A stretch of DNA of 57,618 nucleotides. Origin: Hyphococcus sp. Lineage in GTDB: Bacteria; Pseudomonadota; Alphaproteobacteria; Caulobacterales; Parvularculaceae. A program made the translations under genes and the position numbers. How positions within the stretch are numbered: the stretch's first letter is position 1; every line of letters starts with the position of its first letter. The stretch is taken from NCBI GenBank assembly GCA_021604585.1, contig BQJG01000014.1:1-57618 (forward strand), given 5' to 3'. The notes below the pieces were generated by a model, which was not told the DNA's origin, ran no database searches, and saw only the letters and a list, made by a program, of their open reading frames with translations. Shown in pieces: positions 16,063 through 25,083 of this stretch.

Positions 16063-17844
16063 TTAGTGGCGGTCAGTCCGCTGCGGCGCATCGTTGGGCG
16101 CGCCGTCCGGCAGCCAGTCCGGATTTGTTTCCGGCTTGCCAATCAAAAAGCCTTGCAGGAAGTCGACGCCGAGCCCCTTTAGGAGCATGGCGTCCGCTTC
16201 ATTGTCGACCCATTCGGCGACTGTCTGCATGCCAAAATTCCGGGCCAGGTCGAGCAGCGTCCTGACAAAAAGCTGGTTTTCGCGCGACGCGGAAACACCA
16301 GTGACGAACGAACCGTCAATCTTCAAGATGTCGATATCCATCGCCTTGAGATTCCGGAACGAAGTGTAGCCGGCGCCGAAATCATCAATGCCGAAGGAGC
16401 AGCCAAGGCGCTTGATCTCAGAAACAAACTCAATCGTCGCGTCGATTGAATCGATGATCTGCGTTTCCGTGAGCTCAACCGTGATACGCTTGGTCAGTTC
16501 CTGATTGGCGCGCAGCAATGCGATATAGCCTTCAGCCCAAACGAAGTCCTTCAATGTCTCCATGGAGATATTCACATTGAGATGAATATTCGGGCGGATC
16601 GCCAGCGTATTGAGCGCCATTTCAAGGACGCGGCGGTCAAGCAAATGCACCAGCCCGAGACGCTCCGCCGCGGGAATAAACTCCGGCGCCGGGATATTCT
16701 GACCGTCATCGCCGCGCATCCGGATAAGGCATTCGTATTTTTTTGGCGCTTCATCGAGATCGCTGACAATCGGTTGGAAGGCGAGGCGCACGCGCCGTTC
16801 GTTGAGCGCTGTCAGAATGACGTCCGACATATGCGTGTTGCGGCGGCGCATGGAGACAACGTCGGTTTTGTCCGTGAATGCCGACCAGCTCGATTTGCCG
16901 ACGCGCTTGGCGGCGTCCAGCGCGGCTTCTGCGCGGGTCATGGCGGCGTTTGAGCTATCCGCCTGATCCGGCAGGCTGACGGCGCCGAGACAGACGGAAG
17001 CAGCGATGACGCCCCCTTTTGTTTCAATCACGCTTTCGCGCACAACGTTCAAAAGCCGCACGCAGATCTGACGCATGTGGTCAGCATCGCTATCGGCGAT
17101 GATGATGCCGAACTTTGTGCCGGCGACCCGGCCGATGCGATCTTGCGGCCCAAGCTCGGCGGCGAGGCGAGAGGCGACTTCAGCAATAACCCTGTCTGCA
17201 GCTTCAAATCCGAAATCCGCATTCACAGCGCCAAGATCGTCGATGCCGACCATCAGATAGGCGCCAGTGTTCTTGTTTTCGATGAGTTCTGCGATGCGAT
17301 CCGACAGCGCCTTGCGCAGATGCGAACGATTGAGATGGCCCGTCAGCTCGTCATTGACCGCCAACCAGGAGAGTTGTTCGTCGCGGCGTTTGCGGCTTTC
17401 GATGGAGCGGATCACGCTGATCAGGCGGCGGCCTGCGCCTGCGCCGATCCAGCCACCGCGTTCTTCAACCCAATGACTGTCGCCATCTGTGCGCTTTAGC
17501 TGATATTCGCAAGCATAACTCGGGCGCCCACCAGAAAAGGCGGCGATGCGCGCTTCGTCTTCTACGCCTTCGATACAGGCGGACAAGCTTGATGCGGTGG
17601 CTGCAATCTGATCGCGCGCGACGCCGAAAATTCTTGCGGCAGCGTCTTCGTCAGACCATTTGAGCGAGCCTGTCGACGGGTCAAACTCGAACATGGTCTG
17701 CAGACCGCGATCCGCAACCTCGCCAGCCTCATGTCCGCTCTTGGCGGAGACTGACTGCGGCGCCGGGCGCGTTTGCGCGCTCATGCTCTCGCCCGCCTCA
17801 TTCGGCGTCTGTTTCAAAGGGAACGCCTTAGCGTTTTCTGCCAT
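16063..17844 (-). CDS. PAS-GGDEF-EAL cyclic-di-GMP phosphodiesterase with degenerate GGDEF
   Basis: Cytoplasmic signalling protein of 593 residues without membrane helices. A PAS-like sensor covers about 48-150, a GGDEF domain about 155-325 and an EAL domain about 345-580. The GGDEF motif is AGTKF at 241-245, so diguanylate cyclase activity is unlikely, and the domain may instead bind GTP to regulate the other half. The EAL domain keeps its key residues: Glu371 (ECLIR), Asn425, Glu457, Asp487-Asp488, Lys508, Glu544 and Gln564. A working c-di-GMP phosphodiesterase is therefore expected. It converges on phaR with a 13-bp gap. Confidence 0.93.
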   Translation of the reverse strand: MAENAKAFPLKQTPNEAGESMSAQTRPAPQSVSAKSGHEAGEVADRGLQTMFEFDPSTGSLKWSDEDAAARIFGVARDQIAATASSLSACIEGVEDEARIAAFSGGRPSYACEYQLKRTDGDSHWVEERGGWIGAGAGRRLISVIRSIESRKRRDEQLSWLAVNDELTGHLNRSHLRKALSDRIAELIENKNTGAYLMVGIDDLGAVNADFGFEAADRVIAEVASRLAAELGPQDRIGRVAGTKFGIIIADSDADHMRQICVRLLNVVRESVIETKGGVIAASVCLGAVSLPDQADSSNAAMTRAEAALDAAKRVGKSSWSAFTDKTDVVSMRRRNTHMSDVILTALNERRVRLAFQPIVSDLDEAPKKYECLIRMRGDDGQNIPAPEFIPAAERLGLVHLLDRRVLEMALNTLAIRPNIHLNVNISMETLKDFVWAEGYIALLRANQELTKRITVELTETQIIDSIDATIEFVSEIKRLGCSFGIDDFGAGYTSFRNLKAMDIDILKIDGSFVTGVSASRENQLFVRTLLDLARNFGMQTVAEWVDNEADAMLLKGLGVDFLQGFLIGKPETNPDWLPDGAPNDAPQRTDRH

Positions 17845-18207
17845 TTAACCCACTCACACTTTTACCGTGGGACAGTAGACGCAAAGCCGTAAATAAAATT
17901 TGAAGCGTAAGCCGCGAAACAAAGGGCTAAGCGCAAATTCGCTGGCGCAGTTCTTGCCCTGATCGGGACATGAAACCGTTTATTAACCCTCCGGCGATTG
18001 CAAAATCTGAAATGAGGCCCGCGCCGAAGCTGACGCCGGTCTTCAAACCCCGCGCCGCGCTTGAGTTTGTGTCATTCTCGCGCCGCAATGAGACTTGTTG
18101 GCAGGCGCGGACTGCATACGCGCAGACAATGAGTCTTGTGTCCCAAAATGGGCCGCAAGCACTCGATATTTATTTTTAAATCAGTCCCGCGAAAGGCGTG
18201 ACACCAG
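17845..18207. other. Gene-free interval between two minus-strand genes
   Basis: A 363-bp stretch upstream of the PAS-GGDEF-EAL gene. Short open frames here have no ribosome site and no recognisable protein. It must carry the promoter of the 17844 gene, but I see no clear box, operator or stable hairpin. Confidence 0.5.
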
Positions 18208-18654
18208 CTAACCAGAGACTCCGCCGCCGACGGAAAGGTCGCGGCGCGCCGTCACAGTGGTGACGATAAATCCGGCCATGAAGTCGAGGAACGTCATCGT
18301 CATGAACAAGAAGAACACGGAATTGCCGAATCCTCTAACGATGATGAACAAGAGCAGTGCAACAACAAACACGACCACGGACAAGGCGTGGTTCATAATC
18401 GATTCAGAACCAGTTTTCGTGGCGCGCAAAAGCTCGACGAATAATAAACCCATGCTCAAGAGCAGAAACAAGTCGCCCCAAGTGACGCTCCAGGTATCGC
18501 CGGACACCATCGGCAGCGGCACAAGCTCTATTTGATACCAGCAAGGATCCGCGAGCACATTGCATGTCGCAATGTCGCCGCCGACCGCCCCGGTCAACGT
18601 CAAAACTGCATAGATAACTAAGCTGATCCCCAGCAAGGGAAACATTTGATACAT
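18208..18654 (-). CDS. Small membrane protein of unknown function
   Basis: Inner-membrane protein of about 148 residues with four hydrophobic helices (about 5-25, 58-78, 88-108 and 112-133). Between the first two is a periplasmic loop with two cysteines and two tryptophans; the C-terminus is short and cytoplasmic. Similar proteins occur in many alphaproteobacteria without known role (recollection). ATG 18654 or an in-frame ATG at 18675 could be the start; AAGGA lies 10 bases before the former. It is followed by the 17845-18207 gene-free gap and preceded by a minus-strand glycosyltransferase gene. Confidence 0.75.
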   Translation of the reverse strand: MYQMFPLLGISLVIYAVLTLTGAVGGDIATCNVLADPCWYQIELVPLPMVSGDTWSVTWGDLFLLLSMGLLFVELLRATKTGSESIMNHALSVVVFVVALLLFIIVRGFGNSVFFLFMTMTFLDFMAGFIVTTVTARRDLSVGGGVSG

Positions 18655-18781
18655 GGCTCTGTGATCCTTCCTCATCCGCCGCCCCCCGCGACGCGAACGT
18701 CCGGCGGCCCCAACTCAAGGCTAGCTTAACACGGCCTGCGCCACCCGCCAAAACCGAATTCCGGCGCATTCGACCAGCCTA

Positions 18782-19558
18782 TCAGGCGTCCTCGCTGATT
18801 TTTCCGGGCTTTCTCGCCCTGGCGTTGAGCCACAAGACCCCCATCAGATCGCGAATCGCGACCAGCGCGCGCTCGATATTGGTGTATTTTGAACGGCCAT
18901 GAGCGCGAGACCTGTGGGAGACCGGGACAAAGGCGACAGCCAGTCCCTCGCGCGCCATCAGCGCCGGAAGATAGCGGTGCATGTGGTCGAAATAGGGGAG
19001 CGCAAGAAATGCGTCGCGCCGGAACAACTTTAACCCGCAGCCGGTGTCGGCGGCGCCATCCTTGAGCAGCCATTGCCGAATGGCGTTCGCTGCGCGAGAT
19101 GCGATCTTTTTGGCGGCGACATCCTGCCGGCTGCGCCGTTCGCCGGCGACCATGGCGAGCGACGGGTTCTCCTGAACCTGTTTATAGAGTGCGGGAACGT
19201 CCGCCGGGTTGTTCTGACCGTCACCGTCCAGCATGGCGATCAACGGCGCCCGCGCGGACATGACGCCAGTGCGCAAGGCGCGGCTCTGACCCGCATTGCG
19301 CTCATGGCGGAGAATTCTCAGTTGCGGATGACGGCGGCGCGCCTCGCGCAGCACAGCCACAGTTTCATCGGTAGAGGCGTCATCGACGATAATGATTTCA
19401 TGTTCAATGCCGGACAGCGCCGCCGCCATCTCGTCGACCAGCACACCAGCGCCGCCCGCCTCGTTATGCATGGGCGCCACGACGCTCAGCACCGGTCTTG
19501 CGTCCGCTGCTTCTTGCATTTTCTTATCCTGATCGAGATCGTGTTCCATCATCGTCAA
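18782..19558 (-). CDS. Family 2 glycosyltransferase (dolichyl-phosphate-mannose-synthase type)
   Basis: GT2 enzyme of 258 residues. SVVAPMHNEAGG (25-36), the nucleotide-sugar-binding DD pair at 59-60 in VDDASTDET, and DGDGQNNP (111-118) are typical of dolichol/undecaprenyl-phosphate sugar transferases. No C-terminal transmembrane helices follow, so it matches the soluble, DPM1-like type. Its likely product is a lipid-linked sugar used by the GT39-type transferases encoded divergently from 19644. The 85-bp gap to that gene must hold both promoters. The sugar cannot be told from the sequence. Confidence 0.92.
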   Translation of the reverse strand: MTMMEHDLDQDKKMQEAADARPVLSVVAPMHNEAGGAGVLVDEMAAALSGIEHEIIIVDDASTDETVAVLREARRRHPQLRILRHERNAGQSRALRTGVMSARAPLIAMLDGDGQNNPADVPALYKQVQENPSLAMVAGERRSRQDVAAKKIASRAANAIRQWLLKDGAADTGCGLKLFRRDAFLALPYFDHMHRYLPALMAREGLAVAFVPVSHRSRAHGRSKYTNIERALVAIRDLMGVLWLNARARKPGKISEDA

Positions 19559-19643
19559 GGCTCTTAGCTGATCCGCAGAGGCGGGTCACCTTATAGCGAT
19601 TGCAGACAAGACAAGCCCCACGGTTGGCACTAGAGTTCCGGCC

Positions 19644-21305
19644 ATGAGGGGTCAAACGAAACCGGATTCCAACCGGACACACACGCTCGCACTGATTGCC
19701 GTCGCGGTTTTCGCGGCTGCAACGGCGTTTGCGGGCTTATGGTCGCTGCCCCCGCTGGACCGTGATGAAGCCCGCTTCGCACAGGCAACCACGCAGATGC
19801 TGGAGACCGGCGATTACATCTCGATCCGGTTTCAAGATCGCGAGCGCAACAAGAAACCGGCAGGAATCTATTGGCTTCAGGCGGCCAGCGTCACCACCCT
19901 GTCCGATGTCAGCGCCCGCGAGATCTGGGCTTACCGCATCCCCTCGATGATCGGAGTGGTGCTGGCGGCGATGTTTACTTTTCTGATAGGCGCAAGACTT
20001 TATGACGCGCGGACAGGACTTCTCGCTGGCCTGCTGCTGGCCAGTGCGCCGGTCGTCGCCGCCGAAGGCACCATCGCCAAAACTGACGGCGTGCTGCTCG
20101 CGCTGATTTGTCTGGCCCAATGGGCATTCCTTGAGATCTACGCGCGCGTGCAGACCAATCAAAAATCCGGGTGGGTGTGGCCTACGCTCTTTTGGACGGC
20201 GCAAGGCGCGGGCGCGCTGGTGAAGGGACCAATTGCGCCGCTGGTATCGCTCCTCACCGGAGCAGGACTCGCTAGCGCACGTCCGCGCTGGTCCTGGATT
20301 CCCGCTATGCGACTGTTATCGGGAATGATCATCTTGATGCTGATTGTCGGGCCTTGGGCCTATGCAATTTTTCACGCAACGGATGGGCGGTTTTTCAACG
20401 ACGCCATTGGCGGCGACATGCTTGGCAAGGTCGGGGATGCGCAAGAAGGCCATGTCGGCCCGCCGGGCTATCACACTCTCTTGTTGTGGCTGTTATTCTG
20501 GCCAGCAGCGGCTTTGATCATTCCAGGCCTGCGGCAATTTTGGAAAAACCGCGCCGATTGGCGAGCGCGCTTTCTTCTCAGCTGGCTGATACCGGCATGG
20601 ATCGTCTTCGAGATCGCGGCGACAAAGCTGCCGCATTATGTGATGCCGCTCTATCCGGCGCTGGCGATCATGGCGGCGCATGTAGCCACAATTTCTCTCA
20701 CGTCGCGTTGGCCGCAAAAGCTTGGCGCCGCGATTTACGGTGGCGTTGGCGTCATCGCAGCCATCCTGATCGCCTTGCCGCCGATTTATTTCAGCGGCGC
20801 GCCGCAATCGGCCCTTTGCTTTACCGCTGCGGGCATTACTGGCGCCGCGTCTCTATTGATCGCAGTCTTATTCTGGCGCGGGCGCGCTTTTGAGGGCGGG
20901 ATCGCCGCGTCGATCCTCGCCGCGCTTTATGCGTGGGTTTTGATGACAGCCGTTTTGCCGGGCCTGTCGCAGCTTGCGGTTTCACCGCGCCTGTCCACCG
21001 CACTCGAGATCGCTGATCGTCACCCGCTGCATGATAATTTGGCGCCCGCCGCGCTAGCTGGATATTCAGAGCCTTCAGCAGTCTTCCTGCTGGGCACAAA
21101 AACGGCGCTCACCAGCGGCGCCGACGCTGCGCGCCAACTGATGAATGGCGCCGCCAGCAGCGCAATCATCGATACTCGTGAATCAGATGCATTCCTTACA
21201 GCCCTCAATGGAACCGCCGTTACATCGCTTGCTGTGATTGACGGGCTGAATTATTCCAACGGCAAGGACGTGACACTGACGATCTACGTCCTTGCGGTGC
21301 AATGA
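19644..21305 (+). CDS. ArnT/PMT-like family 39 glycosyltransferase
   Basis: Polytopic inner-membrane transferase of 553 residues with about 11-12 hydrophobic helices. The catalytic loop after the first helix reads DRDEARFA at 39-46, and KPAGIYWLQ follows: the signature of ArnT/PMT enzymes that move a sugar from a polyprenyl-phosphate carrier onto lipid A or protein on the periplasmic side. A polybasic, Trp-rich loop follows further in. The lipid-linked donor could come from the divergent GT2 product. The final codons overlap the region before the next GT39 gene, which begins 14 bp downstream, so the two form an operon. Acceptor and sugar are unknown. Confidence 0.92.
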   Translation: MRGQTKPDSNRTHTLALIAVAVFAAATAFAGLWSLPPLDRDEARFAQATTQMLETGDYISIRFQDRERNKKPAGIYWLQAASVTTLSDVSAREIWAYRIPSMIGVVLAAMFTFLIGARLYDARTGLLAGLLLASAPVVAAEGTIAKTDGVLLALICLAQWAFLEIYARVQTNQKSGWVWPTLFWTAQGAGALVKGPIAPLVSLLTGAGLASARPRWSWIPAMRLLSGMIILMLIVGPWAYAIFHATDGRFFNDAIGGDMLGKVGDAQEGHVGPPGYHTLLLWLLFWPAAALIIPGLRQFWKNRADWRARFLLSWLIPAWIVFEIAATKLPHYVMPLYPALAIMAAHVATISLTSRWPQKLGAAIYGGVGVIAAILIALPPIYFSGAPQSALCFTAAGITGAASLLIAVLFWRGRAFEGGIAASILAALYAWVLMTAVLPGLSQLAVSPRLSTALEIADRHPLHDNLAPAALAGYSEPSAVFLLGTKTALTSGADAARQLMNGAASSAIIDTRESDAFLTALNGTAVTSLAVIDGLNYSNGKDVTLTIYVLAVQ

Positions 21306-21318
21306 TCCCCGGAGAGCC

Positions 21319-22797
21319 ATGAGCACAGTAACAACGCATATTCGGGCGCAGGCGCCGCTCTGGCGGAATTTCTGGGTCATTGCCGTCGCACTCATTGCGT
21401 TGCGCGTGCTGACCTTAATGTTTACGCCGCTTGGCCTCGGTCCTGACGAGACGCAATATTGGTACTGGTCGCGCGCTCTCGATTTTGGATATTTTTCAAA
21501 ACCGCCCTTGATCGCATGGGCGATCGGGTTGACCACCGCGCTGTTTGGAAACGCTGAATGGGCGGCGCGACTTTCAGCACCATTATTTCATTTCGGCGCT
21601 GCGGCGTTTTTATACGTCACGGCCAAGCGCCTGTTTGACGACCGTATCGCCTTGTGGACCGGCCTTTCGTGGCTGCTGATGCCCGGCGTCATTCTTTCGT
21701 CTTTCATCATGGCGACAGACGCGCCGCTTTTGTTTTTCTGGTCAGCAGCGCTCTACTTTCTGGTTCGCATCATCGATGCGCCGAGCGCCTCTTTGGCTGA
21801 CTTTGCAGGCCTTGGTTCAATGATCGGTCTTGGCATGATGTCTAAATACGCCATGATTTATTTTCCTGTGGCCATGGCGTTGTGTCTGTTCATCAAGCCC
21901 TTGCGGGAGAAGCTCTTACGCCCGCCATTGCTGCTGACTGTTTTGATTGCCCTGCTGATCTTTGCACCAAACATAGTCTGGAACGCAAATCATGACTTCC
22001 AGACTCTGTCGCATACGGCGGCGAACGCTCATTGGAGCGAAGATCTGATCAAACCGCTTAGCCTGCTTGAATTTCTCGGCGGACAGCTCGCTGTTTTTGG
22101 GGTGATCCCCTTTGGCGCACTGATCTGGATTGTTGCGAACAAGCAAAACTGGAAACTCAATGAGAAAAGCTTGCTGCTCCTGATCTTTTCATTAACTCCG
22201 CTGATCATCGTTGCGGCGCAGGCATTTCTTTCCCGCGCGCACGCCAATTGGGCGGCGGCGGCCTATCCGGCGGCAAGCCTGTTGGTCACAGGAATGCTGT
22301 TGCAATCTGGTAAAGCGATGTGGGTCAAAATCAGCGCTGGATTTCATGCGCTGGTCTTTATCGGTTTCACTTGCGGCGTCTTGGCGCCGACCCTGATTGA
22401 CAATGTTGGTCTGGCTCGCGCCGTAAAAGATTTGCGCGGCTGGAAAACCCAGACCGGCGAAATCCTGTCTGATGCGTCCGGCTATGACGCCGTGTTAATC
22501 GATGACCGCTATTTGATGGGGGAAATGTTGTATCATCAGCGAGGCAGCGACATTGAAATCGCGGCGATTGATCCGAACGCCTCCATCGACAATCACTTTG
22601 AAGCGTTTCGCGGTTTTGATGCAGCGCGCATGAAGCGAAACCTGTTCGTCACGACCCGCGATGATGCGCGGCACATTGATTACCGGTTTCACACTATCAT
22701 TCCCGTTGCTGTTGTGGATGCAACACCCGGAAAGGGCCAGCAGCGCCGGTACAGGCTTTATGAAGTCTCTGATTACTTTGGGCCGGATGGTAATTAG
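21319..22797 (+). CDS. Second family 39 glycosyltransferase
   Basis: Polytopic membrane protein of 492 residues in the same superfamily as its upstream neighbour but only distantly similar. The catalytic loop is GPDETQYWYW at 41-50 followed by DFGYFSKPPLIAW, typical of the dolichyl-phosphate-mannose-protein-like PMT_2 group. About ten hydrophobic helices follow and a periplasmic C-terminal domain of about 110 residues. ATG 21319 is chosen because GGAGAG lies directly before it; the open frame begins 9 codons earlier with no site. Two GT39 enzymes in tandem suggest two sugars added to one periplasmic glycolipid. Confidence 0.9.
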   Translation: MSTVTTHIRAQAPLWRNFWVIAVALIALRVLTLMFTPLGLGPDETQYWYWSRALDFGYFSKPPLIAWAIGLTTALFGNAEWAARLSAPLFHFGAAAFLYVTAKRLFDDRIALWTGLSWLLMPGVILSSFIMATDAPLLFFWSAALYFLVRIIDAPSASLADFAGLGSMIGLGMMSKYAMIYFPVAMALCLFIKPLREKLLRPPLLLTVLIALLIFAPNIVWNANHDFQTLSHTAANAHWSEDLIKPLSLLEFLGGQLAVFGVIPFGALIWIVANKQNWKLNEKSLLLLIFSLTPLIIVAAQAFLSRAHANWAAAAYPAASLLVTGMLLQSGKAMWVKISAGFHALVFIGFTCGVLAPTLIDNVGLARAVKDLRGWKTQTGEILSDASGYDAVLIDDRYLMGEMLYHQRGSDIEIAAIDPNASIDNHFEAFRGFDAARMKRNLFVTTRDDARHIDYRFHTIIPVAVVDATPGKGQQRRYRLYEVSDYFGPDGN

Positions 22798-23792
22798 CGT
22801 TCCGACTGGCGGCGCGCCAGCGCGCGCGCGCGCTCCAGCCCTCGCCCCCCAGTGCGAATGCTAAAGCCCAAAAGTCGCAGCCCTTTCAAAATGGCGCGTT
22901 TCACAAACAGAATGCCAAACAGGGCCCACAGAGCCCCATCTACCAGCCACAAAAAGGGTTTCGGATAGGAGTCCGAGAAATGCGTGTGGAAATAGCGGAT
23001 GATTCCAGCAGTTTTACGCGCCTCGATCTTCACCGGATTGGCGCGGCTGGAACTCTTATAGTGCGTCACGGACACCAGCGGATTGAACCAGACGCGCCCG
23101 CCTGCCTTAGCGAACCGCAAACAAAAATCAACATCCTCCACATGGAGAAAGTAACGCTCATCCATGCCGCCAACGGATAAATAGTCCTCGCGCGGGAGGA
23201 ACATCACCGCGCCGGATAAAGTCGGCACGTCGATCACTTCATCCGGGGACTTGTCTGTGTGAAGATTAAACCGCCGAAAGTAAGGGTGATTTGGCGCGAG
23301 CTTATAAAGACTTGTCGCCTCAACAAAGGCGGTCCACGGCGTCAACACGCGGCGTCGCGAACCTTGCTGTTCAACGCCGTCAGGGCCGACCAGTTTCGCG
23401 CCCATAAGCCAGGGACGGTTCAGTTCGCCGCCGTCCGCAATCATCTGCGCCACGCCGCCTTCAGGCATGACCGCGTCCGGATTGATGATCAGCAAATATT
23501 CGGACGCCGCCGCCGCCGCGCCAAGATTGCAGCCTGCGGCGAAACCGACATTGCCCTGTCCTGATAAGATGCGCAGCGCGGCGCCCTCACCCGCAGCAGC
23601 GGCGTCAACATCGCCAGGGAAGTTGCCATTGTCGATTAAGATGATTTCAGAAATGTCGGGCTGGGCGCGCAGGGCCGCCACTGACCGGGCGAGCACGGGG
23701 CCGGTAAAATAACTGACCACGATTGCGGCGACGTCAGATGCCGAATCTGCGGGCGCGCTTGCATTGTGTTCGTCCGCCGGCACAATCATCAC
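22794..23792 (-). CDS. Family 2 glycosyltransferase (rhamnosyltransferase/WbbL type)
   Basis: GT2 enzyme of 332 residues. IVVSYFTG near 27-34, IILIDNGN near 52-59, the GNVGFAAGCNLGA motif and NPDAVMPEGG are typical of WbbL/RfbF-type rhamnosyltransferases acting on lipid-linked O-antigen intermediates. A hydrophobic, membrane-associated stretch lies at about 280-305 and the C-terminus is Arg-rich. The gene lies 10 bp downstream of the O-antigen ligase/polymerase gene on the same strand, and its 3' end overlaps the convergent GT39 gene by 4 bp. Rhamnose as the sugar is the family's usual substrate, not proven. Confidence 0.9.
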   Translation of the reverse strand: MMIVPADEHNASAPADSASDVAAIVVSYFTGPVLARSVAALRAQPDISEIILIDNGNFPGDVDAAAAGEGAALRILSGQGNVGFAAGCNLGAAAAASEYLLIINPDAVMPEGGVAQMIADGGELNRPWLMGAKLVGPDGVEQQGSRRRVLTPWTAFVEATSLYKLAPNHPYFRRFNLHTDKSPDEVIDVPTLSGAVMFLPREDYLSVGGMDERYFLHVEDVDFCLRFAKAGGRVWFNPLVSVTHYKSSSRANPVKIEARKTAGIIRYFHTHFSDSYPKPFLWLVDGALWALFGILFVKRAILKGLRLLGFSIRTGGRGLERARALARRQSER

Positions 23793-23802
23793 TCCTTATG
23801 GC

Positions 23803-25074
23803 CTAACGCTTTTCCAACATATGCGCGAGCGCCACGCCGCTCGCCGCCAGCGCCATGGCGGCAAGCCGCCAGACCTGCCACAGGCTGCCTTCAACCATAA
23901 TCGAAACGAGGATCGCCACAAACGCACCCGCCGCCGCCGCGCCAACCGCCTTTGACAGCCTCGCGCGCAAAAGTGCGGCCAGTCCGAACCAAACGAAAGC
24001 CGCCAGCGCCGCCACGCCTGGAAGGCCGAGCTCAAGCCAGATCTGCAGGAATACATTATGCGGGTGATTGGGGATTACCGAGAGTGCTGCCGGTTCGCCA
24101 GGCACCATCACTGTCTGGGCTGTTGCATTCCATATTCGCGCATAATCGGCGCCGCAGCCGAATGGCAGACATGAGAACGCCTCTCGCGCAGCGGCTTTCC
24201 AGATCGCCAGGCGGTGCAGGGAAGACGACATGGCTGTCGCTGTTTCGGGCGAAGCGTTTTGCGCCACATGCGCAAAGATCGCGTCAACAGGAATCAGCGC
24301 CGCAACGAACGGCGCAAGAACCAGCATCGCAATCGCGCCCCAGCCCGCCAGTTGCAACGTGATGCGCTGCGCGCCCAACGCCAGCGCAGCCGCCGCCAAC
24401 CCCGCGCCAATGGCGACAACATTCGCGAGCACATCGTTTGAGATCGCCGCGACCGCGCCCATCGCCAGCACGAATAACGCCGCCTTGCGCGACCATTGCC
24501 GCACGGCGATGGCAGCGGCGGGAAACAATGCAGGCGCCAGCGCAGTAACGCCGCGTCCGAGCGCAATAATGTCTCGGATACGGTCATCAGATGCGCCCCC
24601 GGGCGGCAAATGCGCGCGCAGAAAGCCTTCGCTCACGCCTTCAAAGGATAAGATCGCCATACCCGCCACCAGCGCCCACAAAAAAGCCTGCCCTAGGCGC
24701 CACGCCCATTCACGGGTGAGACTAAGCGAGAACCAGATGATGCTTGCGCCGACCAGTGCAGGACCAAGAACATAAAACAACAAAGTATATTGGTGCTTCG
24801 GCGACCAGAATCCGGACAGAAAAATCCACACGCACAAAAACAATAGCGACGCGAAACTGGCGAACTTCGGATCGCCAAGTGATGGATTGTCAAACAGTTT
24901 ACCGAAAGCCGATTGCCAAAAGGCGCCGCGGGCGAATGCCGGAAGGCTTGCCAGCAAGAGCCACGGCGCCAAGCCGCGATGACCAAACACCACGGTTAAA
25001 GGCAGCAGGAAGAACAGCGCGTAAAACCAGCGCCGGCTCATCTTGTCTCGTTGATCCCGCCAATGCGCGCCCAT
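23803..25074 (-). CDS. O-antigen ligase/polymerase (Wzy_C family)
   Basis: Polytopic inner-membrane protein of 423 residues with about 10-11 hydrophobic helices and a large periplasmic loop. The conserved PHNVFLQIWLELGLPG segment after that loop is the hallmark of the WaaL/Wzy_C family, which joins O-polysaccharide to lipid A core or polymerises repeat units. Ligase and polymerase cannot be separated by sequence alone. It begins 9 bp after thrS on the same strand and is followed 10 bp later by a GT2 gene, so surface-sugar genes are transcribed together with a tRNA synthetase here. Confidence 0.88.
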   Translation of the reverse strand: MGAHWRDQRDKMSRRWFYALFFLLPLTVVFGHRGLAPWLLLASLPAFARGAFWQSAFGKLFDNPSLGDPKFASFASLLFLCVWIFLSGFWSPKHQYTLLFYVLGPALVGASIIWFSLSLTREWAWRLGQAFLWALVAGMAILSFEGVSEGFLRAHLPPGGASDDRIRDIIALGRGVTALAPALFPAAAIAVRQWSRKAALFVLAMGAVAAISNDVLANVVAIGAGLAAAALALGAQRITLQLAGWGAIAMLVLAPFVAALIPVDAIFAHVAQNASPETATAMSSSLHRLAIWKAAAREAFSCLPFGCGADYARIWNATAQTVMVPGEPAALSVIPNHPHNVFLQIWLELGLPGVAALAAFVWFGLAALLRARLSKAVGAAAAGAFVAILVSIMVEGSLWQVWRLAAMALAASGVALAHMLEKR

Positions 25075-25083
25075 GTGAGAACG

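Noticed and set aside
17970..18179. 69-residue open frame in the 17845-18207 gap
   Set aside because: Poor codon use, no ribosome site, no hydrophobic or domain pattern.
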